Positions 34,383 to 42,856 of a stretch of 64,000 nt of DNA are shown here, in pieces. This DNA comes from Thermoleptolyngbya sichuanensis A183 (GTDB lineage: Bacteria > Cyanobacteriota > Cyanobacteriia > Elainellales > Elainellaceae). Every line of letters starts with the position of its first letter. Position 1 is the first letter of the stretch. The notes under the pieces are model-generated. The model was given only the letters and a program-made list of their open reading frames with translations, did no database searches and was not told the DNA's origin. The stretch lies in NCBI RefSeq assembly GCF_013177315.1, contig NZ_CP053661.1, positions 1,736,001-1,800,000 of the forward strand. Direction: 5' to 3'. The position numbers were made by a program, and so were the translations under genes.

Positions 34383-37379
34383 GTGGTAAGCAATATTGCC
34401 CAAACCCAATACGAATCCAAGACCCAGGCGATCGCCCGCCAACTGCTCAGCGCCACGCGGGAAAACCGCTCCTTTTTTGCCCAGATGCGCGACCAGATGA
34501 ACATGAGCGAAAAACTGCTGGGCTGGACGATGGGCAACCCAGGGCTGCGGGTGCAGTTGTTTCACTTCATCGACGCGCTGCCCGCCCTGCAAAGCAAACC
34601 CGAAATTGCCCGCCATCTCCAGGAATATCTCAGCAAGGAAAATGTGGAACTGCCCGCCGCGCTGAAGGGAATGCTGAACTTTGCCAGCCCCGATTCGATG
34701 CCTGGCCAGGTGGCCGCGACGACCGTTTCCACCGCCGTTGAAACCCTTGCCCACAAGTACATTTCTGGCGAAACCATTAAACAGGTGATCAAAACCCTGG
34801 AGCAGCTTCGCAAAGAAAAAATGTGCTTTACCGTAGATCTGCTGGGCGAAGCGGTGATCACGGAGGTCGAAGCGCAATCATACCTCGATCGCTACCTGGA
34901 ACTGATGACGGAACTGGCGGCGGCATCCCAGTCCTGGCCCACGATTCCGCAAATCGACGAAGCCGATGGCGAACCCCTGCCGAAGGTGCAGGTGTCGGTA
35001 AAGCTGACGGCGTTTTATTCGCAGTTTGACCCGCTGGACGCAAAGGGCAGCCAGGAACAGGTGAGCGATCGCGCTCGTATCCTGCTGCGCCGCGCAAAGG
35101 AACTCGGTGCTGCCGTCCATTTCGACATGGAGCAATACGCTTACAAAGACCTGACGATTTCCATCCTCAAGCAAATTTTGATGGAGGAGGAGTTTCGCAG
35201 CCGCAGCGACATCGGCGTGACGCTCCAAGCCTACCTGAAGGACACCGAAGCCGACCTGAAGGGGCTGATTGAGTGGGCGAAAGAACGCGGCACGCCAATC
35301 ACCATCCGCCTGGTGAAAGGGGCCTATTGGGATCAGGAAACTATCAAAGCCGCCCAGCATGGGTGGGATGTGCCCGTGTTTCAGCATAAGGAATCGACCG
35401 ATGCCAACTTCGAGAAACTGACGCGCCTGCTGCTGGAAAATCACGAGTCCCTCTACGCTGCCATCGGGAGCCACAACGTGCGATCGCAGGCCCACGCAAT
35501 GGCGATCGCCCAGGAACTCAACATTCCCCGCCGCCGCATCGAGTTTCAGGTGCTTTACGGCATGGGCGACAAGCTGGCCAAGGCAATGGTGAACCAGGGG
35601 CATCGCGTCCGGGTCTATTGTCCCTACGGCGACCTGATTCCCGGCATGGCCTACCTGATTCGCCGCCTGCTGGAAAATACTGCCAACACCTCCTTCCTGC
35701 GCCAAAACCTGGAGGAGCGCCCGGTGGAGGAGCTATTGGCCATTCCGCAAATGCGAGATCAAAGGGGACAGGAGGCGCATCAGCCCAGCCGCCCACCCAC
35801 CTCCCACGCCTTCGCCAACGCCCCAGATACGGACTTTTCGATTGCCGCAAAGCGCGATCGCGCTCTCGCTGCTATCCAAACCGTGCGTCAGCAGTTGGGG
35901 CAAACCTATCTGCCGCTGGTGAATGGGCAGCGGGTGAATACGCTGGAGGTGATCGAGTCGGTGAACCCGTCAAATCCGTCAGAAGTGGTGGGCAAGGTAG
36001 GGCTGCTGAGCATTGAGCAGGCAGAGGGGGCGATCGCCGCAGCCAAGGCCGCCTTCCCTGCCTGGAAGAATACGCCCGCGACAGAACGCGCCGCCATTCT
36101 CCGCCGTGCCGCAGATCTGATGGAACAGCGCCGCGCCGAACTCTGCGCCTGGATGGTGCTGGAAACGGGCAAGGTGCTGGGCCAGGCAGACCCAGAAGTT
36201 TCGGAGGCGATCGACTTTTGCCGCTACTATGCCGACGAGATGGAGCGGCTAGACGCAGGCGTAAACTTCGACGTGGTGGGCGAAACCAACCGCTACCATT
36301 ACCAGCCACGCGGCATTTCGCTGATCATCTCGCCGTGGAACTTTCCGCTGGCCATTCCCACGGGTATGACGGTTGCCTCCCTCGTCGCGGGCAACTGCAC
36401 ATTGCTCAAGCCTGCGGAAACATCGTCTGTGATTGCGGCCAAGCTAGCGGAAATTTTGATTGAGGCAGGCGTTCCCGCTGGCGTGTTCCAATACATTCCC
36501 AGCAAAGGTTCCACCGTGGGCGCACACTTGGTCAAACATCCCGATGTTCACATGATTACCTTCACGGGTTCCCAAGAAGTGGGCTGTCGCATTTACGCAG
36601 AAGCCGCTATCCTGAAACCAGGCCAGCGCCATCTCAAGCGCGTGGTGGCCGAAATGGGCGGCAAGAATGCGATTATCGTAGACGAAAGCGCTGACCTGGA
36701 TCAGGCTGTGCAGGGCGTGGTCTATTCTGCATTCGGCTATAGCGGTCAGAAGTGTTCCGCCTGCTCTCGCGTCATCGTGCTGGAACCCATCTACGACACG
36801 TTCGTAAACCGACTCATCGAAGCAGCAAAATCATTGCACGTCGGCATCGCAGAATCACCCGACACCAAGGTTGGCCCCGTGATCGACGCGCAGGCCCAAA
36901 ATCGCATCAAAGCCTACATTGAAAAGGGGAAGGAAGAAGCAACCCTGGCGCTGGAAATGCCCGCGCCCGACAATGGCTATTTCGTCGGGCCGACGATCTT
37001 TACCAACGTGTCGCCCAACGCCAAGATTGCCCAGGAGGAAATCTTTGGCCCGGTGCTGGCGGTGATCAAGGCGACGACGTTTGATGAAGCGATGGACATT
37101 GCCAATGGCACGCTCTACGCGCTGACGGGCGGCATCTACTCGCGCACGCCCTCCCACCTCGATCGCGCCAAGGCGGAGTTTGAAGTGGGCAACCTGTACA
37201 TCAATCGCCACATCACGGGGGCAATCGTGGCGCGGCAGCCCTTCGGCGGCTTCAAGCTCTCTGGCGTTGGCTCCAAAGCTGGCGGCCCAGACTACCTGCT
37301 GCAATTCCTAGAGCCACGCCACATCAGCGAGAACATCCAGCGGCAAGGCTTTGCCCCGATCGAGGGTGCAGAACAGTAG
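34383..37379 (+). CDS. putA: Bifunctional proline dehydrogenase / glutamate-semialdehyde dehydrogenase
   Basis: This 998-residue fusion oxidises proline to glutamate in two steps. Residues about 30-470 are the FAD-dependent proline dehydrogenase barrel, with RLVKGAYWDQE and YCPYGDLIPGMAYLIRRLLEN. Residues about 505-990 are the NAD-dependent aldehyde dehydrogenase, with SPWNFPLAIP, the FTGS nucleotide motif and catalytic Cys791 in GQKCSACSR. The proline utilisation DNA-binding (RHH) domain of enterobacterial PutA is absent. The start is GTG with AGGAG 9 nt upstream. It lies next to a nitrogen-starvation cluster, but regulation by nitrogen is not shown here. Confidence 0.93.
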   Translation: MVSNIAQTQYESKTQAIARQLLSATRENRSFFAQMRDQMNMSEKLLGWTMGNPGLRVQLFHFIDALPALQSKPEIARHLQEYLSKENVELPAALKGMLNFASPDSMPGQVAATTVSTAVETLAHKYISGETIKQVIKTLEQLRKEKMCFTVDLLGEAVITEVEAQSYLDRYLELMTELAAASQSWPTIPQIDEADGEPLPKVQVSVKLTAFYSQFDPLDAKGSQEQVSDRARILLRRAKELGAAVHFDMEQYAYKDLTISILKQILMEEEFRSRSDIGVTLQAYLKDTEADLKGLIEWAKERGTPITIRLVKGAYWDQETIKAAQHGWDVPVFQHKESTDANFEKLTRLLLENHESLYAAIGSHNVRSQAHAMAIAQELNIPRRRIEFQVLYGMGDKLAKAMVNQGHRVRVYCPYGDLIPGMAYLIRRLLENTANTSFLRQNLEERPVEELLAIPQMRDQRGQEAHQPSRPPTSHAFANAPDTDFSIAAKRDRALAAIQTVRQQLGQTYLPLVNGQRVNTLEVIESVNPSNPSEVVGKVGLLSIEQAEGAIAAAKAAFPAWKNTPATERAAILRRAADLMEQRRAELCAWMVLETGKVLGQADPEVSEAIDFCRYYADEMERLDAGVNFDVVGETNRYHYQPRGISLIISPWNFPLAIPTGMTVASLVAGNCTLLKPAETSSVIAAKLAEILIEAGVPAGVFQYIPSKGSTVGAHLVKHPDVHMITFTGSQEVGCRIYAEAAILKPGQRHLKRVVAEMGGKNAIIVDESADLDQAVQGVVYSAFGYSGQKCSACSRVIVLEPIYDTFVNRLIEAAKSLHVGIAESPDTKVGPVIDAQAQNRIKAYIEKGKEEATLALEMPAPDNGYFVGPTIFTNVSPNAKIAQEEIFGPVLAVIKATTFDEAMDIANGTLYALTGGIYSRTPSHLDRAKAEFEVGNLYINRHITGAIVARQPFGGFKLSGVGSKAGGPDYLLQFLEPRHISENIQRQGFAPIEGAEQ

Positions 37380-37438
37380 CAGTCTCCTCATTGCCGGGAT
37401 ATGCCACCATATTCCGGCAGTTCTTTTATCTATCTATA

Positions 37439-37578
37439 AGAGCTAATTTATGAAGCAAATCTTAAGAAGCCTGAAACTCTTGGCATGTGTGGCTTTGAGG
37501 TCATGTTTGCCCAGGAAAAGCGGTTTCTCGGAAATCCTTGATTAACAAGGCTTTCAGGCTCCTTTACAAATTAGCTCT
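37439..37578. mobile_element. 140-bp MITE-like element with long inverted repeats
   Basis: The ends are AGAGCTAATTTATGAAG and the complement of CTTTACAAATTAGCTCT, a 17-bp terminal inverted repeat with two mismatches. It has no coding capacity. It ends 6 bp upstream of the next gene's start codon, so it may supply that gene's leader. Confidence 0.65.
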
Positions 37579-37584
37579 AAAACC

Positions 37585-37809
37585 ATGACCATTTTTCAGA
37601 CCAAGCAACTCTCCATTGCAGATGTCCACAAGCGTCTTGGGTTTCAGCGAGGCTATGCCCCTTCCTTCGAGCCATTTCTGGTGCTGGAACCTATTACACC
37701 TAGAGAACAGGAGGAACTGCGGCAAATTCGCAATGATTTTGATGTCCTTTTTGATGTCCTTAATGAACCGTTAGCTTCATCTAGCTCTCCTATCAAAAAA
37801 CAGTCTTAG
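37585..37809 (+). CDS. Short protein resembling the N-terminus of a restriction-type protein
   Basis: This 74-residue protein begins MTIFQTKQLSIADVHKRLGF and has FLVLEPITPREQEELRQIRNDFD. From memory the LEPxTxxExxELxQIRxDF pattern occurs near the N-terminus of longer cyanobacterial restriction-endonuclease-like (type I R-subunit-like) proteins. Here the sequence turns to unrelated FDVLFDVLNEP and stops. A truncated, degraded copy is the simplest reading. The MITE at 37439-37578 abuts its 5' end. No partner methylase or specificity gene is nearby. The family link is tentative. Confidence 0.45.
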   Translation: MTIFQTKQLSIADVHKRLGFQRGYAPSFEPFLVLEPITPREQEELRQIRNDFDVLFDVLNEPLASSSSPIKKQS

Positions 37810-37976
37810 CTGTTCAGCAACTCTCTCTGCGTTTTCAAAGACGGAATCGGGTAGCGAAATGGCAGTTTTCATAGCAACCGTGTCGCAAGGGGGTGTGTGT
37901 TGACGGTCATACCCTGGTTATACCAAAACCGTCAGAGCAGATTCCGCGTGCCAACCATGCTTGTCCTGGCTGCGAT

Positions 37977-39146
37977 TTAGACCGGGGGCACGGCGGGTAA
38001 GGTAGCGTCTTGATCAATGCTTCGGAGGTTGCTGGGATCAATTTCGCCCGTGGTTAAGAACCGGAAGGTTTCTTGATAAAGGCTCTGCCAAAAGCGGTTG
38101 CTCATGCCCTGGCTAACTTCGATGGGGTCTATCATAGGGTGAGGCACGAGGTCTTCCTGCGGATATTGATAAAAGCGATGCCCCTGGCGATCGCCCCCCA
38201 GGTTTTGATAAAACTTGCGGTTCGTATCAATGTCGGCTGCGTCTTCGTTTTCCGTTAGCACCATGAAGACAGGCGTGCGGGAAATGCTGCGAACATTTTG
38301 CTGCACGTAGGCTTTGCCAAAGCGGGCATTTGCCGTCAGCGCCCCCACCGGAAACCGTAGCGCAGGGTCCCAGCCCAGTTCGCGAATATCCAGCGGACCC
38401 GCCAGTTCCACATACTTGCGCCGCTCTTCGCCGTAGATTTCTAGCAGGGGCGCATAGGCAACCACTCGCGCAATTCGGTCGGGTTGGTCGGCGGCCAGCG
38501 CCAGCGCCACTGCGCCCCCTACGGACAGGCCCACGGTGAAGATGGGCCCTGGCAGAGAGTCCAGTTCCCGCAGGCGATCGCGGGCATCGGTAAGATAGTG
38601 CAGATGCGATGAGATAAAATAGCGGTCAAAGTCGGGATCATTCGGGCGATCGATTGCCTTTAGAATGTCCAGCAGGCGCGGCTCTATCCGCAGCAATCGA
38701 GCAATCAGCGCCATCCGCTGCAAATAGCTGGGCCGGGGCAGGTCGCCAGCCGCTTCGGGATTCGTCAGGTTGGCCAGCGATGCTTGCAGCACGGGGTCGG
38801 CAGCCACTTTTTCTTTGAGGGGAATGGCAATTTCGGGTTTGAGATCCACCTGACACCAGTTTTTGTCGGGGTTGACGAAGGCATGGCCAGCAAGGGTGCA
38901 TTGGTAGACATTTAACCCATTACGAAACAGGTAGTCTGCCAGTCGCCACATCTGGTGCGGCTTGGCGCTGAACCCATGAAACATCATCACCGTGCCGCGA
39001 ATCGGTTGTCCTGCCTCGTGAAACAGGCAATAGGGATAGGCTCCCTCGCGGCGATCGGGACTGGACTCGATTTTGCGGACGTAGGCGGCGATCGCCTCTC
39101 TGGCTTGATCAATCTGGGCGGCTTTGGGGGTGGGGGCTGTTTGCAT
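37977..39146 (-). CDS. Alpha/beta hydrolase (serine-aminopeptidase-like)
   Basis: This 389-residue soluble hydrolase has the alpha/beta-hydrolase layout: oxyanion region FHGFSA (56-61), nucleophile Ser208 in GLSVGG, a cap region between (about 100-195), and VPHPMID as the probable catalytic histidine loop near residue 335. No signal peptide is seen. It is longer than simple esterases because of the large cap. Substrate is unknown. A tandem array lies just upstream of its start. Confidence 0.75.
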   Translation of the reverse strand: MQTAPTPKAAQIDQAREAIAAYVRKIESSPDRREGAYPYCLFHEAGQPIRGTVMMFHGFSAKPHQMWRLADYLFRNGLNVYQCTLAGHAFVNPDKNWCQVDLKPEIAIPLKEKVAADPVLQASLANLTNPEAAGDLPRPSYLQRMALIARLLRIEPRLLDILKAIDRPNDPDFDRYFISSHLHYLTDARDRLRELDSLPGPIFTVGLSVGGAVALALAADQPDRIARVVAYAPLLEIYGEERRKYVELAGPLDIRELGWDPALRFPVGALTANARFGKAYVQQNVRSISRTPVFMVLTENEDAADIDTNRKFYQNLGGDRQGHRFYQYPQEDLVPHPMIDPIEVSQGMSNRFWQSLYQETFRFLTTGEIDPSNLRSIDQDATLPAVPPV

Positions 39147-39182
39147 ATTGGGAAAGGGCTTGGGGTATCCAACCTTCTGTCA

Positions 39183-39229
39183 GTCGTCGATGTGAGTCGT
39201 CGATGTGAGCCGTCGATGTGAGCCGTTGA
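39183..39229. repeat. 13-bp tandem array upstream of an alpha/beta-hydrolase gene
   Basis: GTCGTCGATGTGA and GCCGTCGATGTGA units repeat three and a half times in the gap between divergent genes. Confidence 0.85.
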
Positions 39230-39389
39230 GCCGCTCTTATTATCGTCGCCCTGCCAGTTGCAAGCAAATGGGTGACTCTCCAAGGGGGCAGGGGGGATGT
39301 GGCTTAGAGGCTTCAGGCGAGGCTCCCATCGCGACATTCTGACTCAATCTGGGAATCCTGAAGGCAGTTCTTTTGCTTTCCCATTGGCG

Positions 39390-40862
39390 ATGCATCTGAC
39401 CGACCCTGTTTCTGCGCCAGAGTGGGCGCGTGTCCGGGCAACGTTTCAGCAAGTTTGGGGCTATGAGGACTTTCGCCCCCCGCAGGACGACATCGTGCGA
39501 TCGCTCTTGTTGGGGCAGGATGCGCTGGTGGTGATGCCGACGGGGGGTGGCAAGTCGATTTGCTTCCAGCTTCCGGCCCTGCTGCAAGCGGGGTTGACGC
39601 TGGTGGTGTCGCCGCTGGTGGCGCTGATGGAAAACCAGGTGCAGGAATTACGCCAAAAGCGGCTGCCCGCAGCCCTGCTGCATAGCGAACTGCCGCCCCG
39701 CCAGCGCCAGCAAACACTGTGGCAGTTGGAGCGCGGGCGGCTGCGACTCTTGTATCTGTCGCCGGAGACGCTGCTGAGTGCCTCCGTATGGAAGCTGCTG
39801 AGCCAGCCGCAGGTGCAGCTTCGCGGGCTGATTTTGGATGAGGCGCACTGTCTGGTGCAGTGGGGCGACTCGTTTCGACCGGCCTATCGGCGGCTGGGAG
39901 CGGTGCGTCCAGCGCTACTGGCCCACAAACCCGCAGGAACCTCCCTGGCGATCGCCGCGTTTACCGCCACCGCCGACCCCTCCGCCCAGCGCACCATCCA
40001 AGAGGTGTTGGGGCTACAACAGCCGCAGGTCTTTCTGCAAAATCCCTACCGGGCAAACCTGGCGCTGTCGGTGCAAACCGTGTGGAGTCCACGCGGGCGC
40101 AGGCGATCGCTCTGGCGATTTATTCGGGCGCGGCGGGGCAAGGCTGGGCTGGTCTACGTGCGATCGCGCCGGGAAGGCGAAGAACTGGCGGACTGGCTGA
40201 CCCAGGAAGGCTTTCCCACGGCGGCCTACCATGCGGGACTGGCTCCGGCTCAGCGGCGACGGATTGAGCAGGCGTGGCTGGGTGGAGAAATGCCGTTTGT
40301 GGTTTGCACAAGCGCGTTCGGCATGGGCATTAACCATCCCCACGTCCGCTGGGTGCTGCACTATCACGCACCCCTGTTGCTGAGCGAGTATGTGCAGGAG
40401 GTGGGGCGGGCAGGACGCGACGGTCAACCCGCCGAGGCGCTGACGCTGGTGAGCGATCGCCCCGGTTGGCTAAACCCAGACGATCGCCAGCGGCAGCAGT
40501 TTTTTACCGAAAAAGCGCGATCGCAGCACCAAACTGCCCAATCGCTGATCCGCAAGCTGCCCAAAGCAGGGCCCGTGGCCGAGGTGGCCCGCCAGTTTCC
40601 CGATGGGGCGATCGCCCTGGCCCTGCTCCACCGCAACGGTCAGCTTGTTTGGGACGATCCGTTTCACTACCGCATCTTGCCTGGTGCGACACCGCAGCCC
40701 TTCCAGGCAGACCCCGCCATCCGCCAAATGCAGGACTATCTCTATACCCGCGAGTGTCGCTGGCGGCGGCTGCTGCGGAGCTTTGGCTTTGCAAAGGAAG
40801 CAGAGGGGCTGCGCTGCCAAACGTGCGATCGCTGTCGGGCTGGCGCATCAGCACCATCATGA
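39390..40862 (+). CDS. recQ: RecQ-family ATP-dependent DNA helicase (short form)
   Basis: RecQ unwinds DNA 3'-5' in repair and recombination. Starting at ATG 39390 gives 490 residues. The superfamily II helicase core has Walker A TGGGKS (51-56) and DEAH (150-153). The C-terminal zinc domain has Cys456, Cys476, Cys479 and Cys482 (CRWRRLLRSFGFAKEAEGLRC, then CDRC). The HRDC domain is missing, as in several cyanobacterial RecQ proteins. The open frame reaches back to 39297, but the extra 31 residues are not conserved-looking. Confidence 0.88.
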   Translation: MHLTDPVSAPEWARVRATFQQVWGYEDFRPPQDDIVRSLLLGQDALVVMPTGGGKSICFQLPALLQAGLTLVVSPLVALMENQVQELRQKRLPAALLHSELPPRQRQQTLWQLERGRLRLLYLSPETLLSASVWKLLSQPQVQLRGLILDEAHCLVQWGDSFRPAYRRLGAVRPALLAHKPAGTSLAIAAFTATADPSAQRTIQEVLGLQQPQVFLQNPYRANLALSVQTVWSPRGRRRSLWRFIRARRGKAGLVYVRSRREGEELADWLTQEGFPTAAYHAGLAPAQRRRIEQAWLGGEMPFVVCTSAFGMGINHPHVRWVLHYHAPLLLSEYVQEVGRAGRDGQPAEALTLVSDRPGWLNPDDRQRQQFFTEKARSQHQTAQSLIRKLPKAGPVAEVARQFPDGAIALALLHRNGQLVWDDPFHYRILPGATPQPFQADPAIRQMQDYLYTRECRWRRLLRSFGFAKEAEGLRCQTCDRCRAGASAPS

Positions 40863-40884
40863 ACTGAATCTTTGGCGATGGGCA

Positions 40885-41769
40885 TCACACGGGACAGGGG
40901 TCTTGCTTCAGGAGGGGAAAGCCCAGTGCCTCCCGCTGTTTTAGATAAAGCTGGGCGACCTGCCGCGCCAGCCCGCGAATTTTGAGGATATATCGCTGCC
41001 GTTCGGTGACAGAAATCACACCCCGCGCATCCAGCAGGTTAAACGTGTGGGAGCATTTCAGCACATAGTCAAAGGCAGGCAGCACCAGTTCCTTTTCCAT
41101 CAGCCGGGTGGACTCTTGCTCAAACTGAGTAAACAGGCTGAACAGCAGATCGGGATTAGACGCTTCAAAGTTGTAGGTGGAGTTTTCGATTTCGCCCTGG
41201 AGATGCACATCGCCGTAGGTCAGCGTATCGTTCCAGCGGATATCGAAAATTGAGTTGACCCCCTGGAGGTACATGGTCAACCGCTCTAGCCCGTAGGTAA
41301 TCTCGACCGACACGGGATGGCAGTCGATGCCGCCGCACTGCTGAAAGTAGGTGAACTGCGTGACTTCCATGCCGTCTAGCCACACTTCCCAGCCCACGCC
41401 CCACGCGCCGACGGCGGCATCTTCCCAGTTGTCTTCCACAAAGCGGATGTCGTGGTCTTCGGGCTGAATGCCGAGCGATCGCAGCGATTCGAGATAAACG
41501 TCCAGAATGTTATTGGGCGAGGGCTTGATCAACACTTGATACTGGTAATAGTGCTGCACGCGGTTGGGGTTTTCGCCGTAGCGTCCGTCTCCTGGCCGGC
41601 GGCAGGGTTCCACATAGGCAACCGACCACGGCTCTGGCCCGATCGCCCTCAAGAACGTGTGGGGGCTTTTGGTGCCTGCGCCCTTTTCGGTGTCGTAGGG
41701 TTGCACAATCAAACAGCCGCGATCGCTCCAAAACTGATGCAGCGTGGCAATAACAGACTGAAAGTTCAC
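40885..41769 (-). CDS. glyQ: Glycyl-tRNA synthetase alpha subunit
   Basis: GlyQ is the catalytic subunit of the alpha2-beta2 glycyl-tRNA synthetase; the beta subunit is encoded elsewhere. The 294 residues show the class II catalytic fold: [17 protein letters not shown] at the N-terminus, [19 protein letters not shown], the acidic [21 protein letters not shown] and motif [13 protein letters not shown]. The C-terminus ends with [19 protein letters not shown]. Length is typical. It is divergent from rplI across a purine/pyrimidine tract. Confidence 0.95.
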   Translation of the reverse strand: MNFQSVIATLHQFWSDRGCLIVQPYDTEKGAGTKSPHTFLRAIGPEPWSVAYVEPCRRPGDGRYGENPNRVQHYYQYQVLIKPSPNNILDVYLESLRSLGIQPEDHDIRFVEDNWEDAAVGAWGVGWEVWLDGMEVTQFTYFQQCGGIDCHPVSVEITYGLERLTMYLQGVNSIFDIRWNDTLTYGDVHLQGEIENSTYNFEASNPDLLFSLFTQFEQESTRLMEKELVLPAFDYVLKCSHTFNLLDARGVISVTERQRYILKIRGLARQVAQLYLKQREALGFPLLKQDPCPV

Positions 41770-41824
41770 AAGTCCAGCGTCGGGTAACGGGTCGATTCAG
41801 ATTCTACTACCTAGAGAGCGCGTG

Positions 41825-41960
41825 GATGGAGGGACGGAGGGACAGGGAGAGAAGGGGAGGGACGAAAAAGGAAGAACGAAAAAGGAAGAACGAAAAAAGG
41901 AAAACAGAACCTCTTCGCTCTCCATTCTTCTCTCTTCCTTTTTCTCTCTTCTTTCTTCCT
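41825..41960. repeat. Purine/pyrimidine-rich tract between glyQ and rplI
   Basis: The left half is almost pure A/G with three GAACGAAAAAG-type units (41855-41900); the right half is C/T-rich. The halves are approximately inverted and could fold. Similar GAAGGAAAAACGAAA and CTTCCCTCTTCG units recur at 56930-57212. Confidence 0.75.
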
Positions 41961-41989
41961 TTACACTCCTCCCGACATTTCGGTACAAT
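41960..41989 (+). promoter_or_regulatory. rplI promoter
   Basis: TTTACA (41960-41965) and TACAAT (41984-41989) with 18-bp spacing match -35 and -10 boxes. The predicted transcription start leaves a leader of about 20 nt before the rplI ATG. Confidence 0.55.
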
Positions 41990-42016
41990 AGCAGACTGGA
42001 CTATTTGGGAAGGCTC

Positions 42017-42487
42017 ATGGCGAAACGGATTCAGTTGGTTCTTAATCAAGATGTAAGCAAGCTGGGCAAGGCGGGCGATTTGGTAGAGGTGGCTCCTGGC
42101 TACGCCCGCAATTACCTGCTGCCGCAAGGATTGGCCGTGCATACGACCCCTGGCATTTTGAAGCAGGTGGAGCGGCGGCGCGAATTGGAGCGTCAGCGCC
42201 TGATCGAGCTAAAGAAAGAGGCGGATGTGATCAAAGCCAAGCTGGAGCAGTTGTCTGGCCTGGCGATCGCCAAGCAGGTCGGAGAAAAGGACGCAATTTT
42301 CGGCTCGGTGACGGATCGGGAAGTGGCAGAGGTGCTGCAAGCGGCGATCGGTCAAGAAGTGGATCGGCGCGGCATTACGGTGCCCGAAGTCCGCAAGCTG
42401 GGCACCTACAAGGTAGATATCAAGCTGCATCCTGAAGTGACCGCTACGGTAGACATTGAGGTGGTGCCTGCGGACGCAGAGGCGTAA
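42017..42487 (+). CDS. rplI: Ribosomal protein L9
   Basis: L9 binds 23S rRNA and stabilises the ribosome base. The 156 residues begin [32 protein letters not shown], followed by YLLPQGLAV, a long charged connecting helix and the C-terminal domain [19 protein letters not shown]. Length fits cyanobacterial L9. The open frame runs further upstream, but the conserved start MAKR at 42017 is clear and a GGGAAGG site precedes it. A terminator follows the stop. Confidence 0.95.
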   Translation: MAKRIQLVLNQDVSKLGKAGDLVEVAPGYARNYLLPQGLAVHTTPGILKQVERRRELERQRLIELKKEADVIKAKLEQLSGLAIAKQVGEKDAIFGSVTDREVAEVLQAAIGQEVDRRGITVPEVRKLGTYKVDIKLHPEVTATVDIEVVPADAEA

Positions 42488-42519
42488 AGATTTGGATCAG
42501 TCATCGGACAGTACATGAG

Positions 42520-42552
42520 TACTCTGCGAGAATAGTCGCAGAGTATTTTTTT
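42520..42552 (+). terminator. Rho-independent terminator after rplI
   Basis: TACTCTGCGA and TCGCAGAGTA form a 10-bp stem with a 6-nt loop, followed by seven T residues. Confidence 0.88.
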
Positions 42553-42710
42553 GATTTTTTGATCCGTTTCCTGTGAATTCTCTGCCTAGGGCGCTGCGAC
42601 GAAGCATTCGCTAGATTAGCGGAGATCGCCGCAGGAAACCGCCCCAATCAAACCCAGATCCGGTCCCGAATCCAACCCCAAATCTAGCCCGTTTTTTGGC
42701 GATCGCCCCC

Positions 42711-42738
42711 TTGCCGACTCTATCTATAGGGGTACAAT
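42711..42738 (+). promoter_or_regulatory. Probable dnaB promoter
   Basis: TTGCCG (42711-42716) and TACAAT (42733-42738) are separated by 16 bp, giving a leader of about 110 nt before the dnaB ATG. Confidence 0.5.
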
Positions 42739-42856
42739 AGCGATCACCTCCTGCACCACCTCCTACAGGTAGGATCTCAAGGGATTACTCCAAACTCGTT
42801 TCTGCAACCCTGTTCTCGTCGCTCTGCTTGCTGCCCTGCTCCTGCTGCCCTGCCCT

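Larger units (their letters stand above)
42488..42856. other. Intergenic region between rplI and dnaB
   Basis: 369 bp with the rplI terminator at the left and the dnaB promoter at the right. Nothing else was recognised. Confidence 0.5.
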
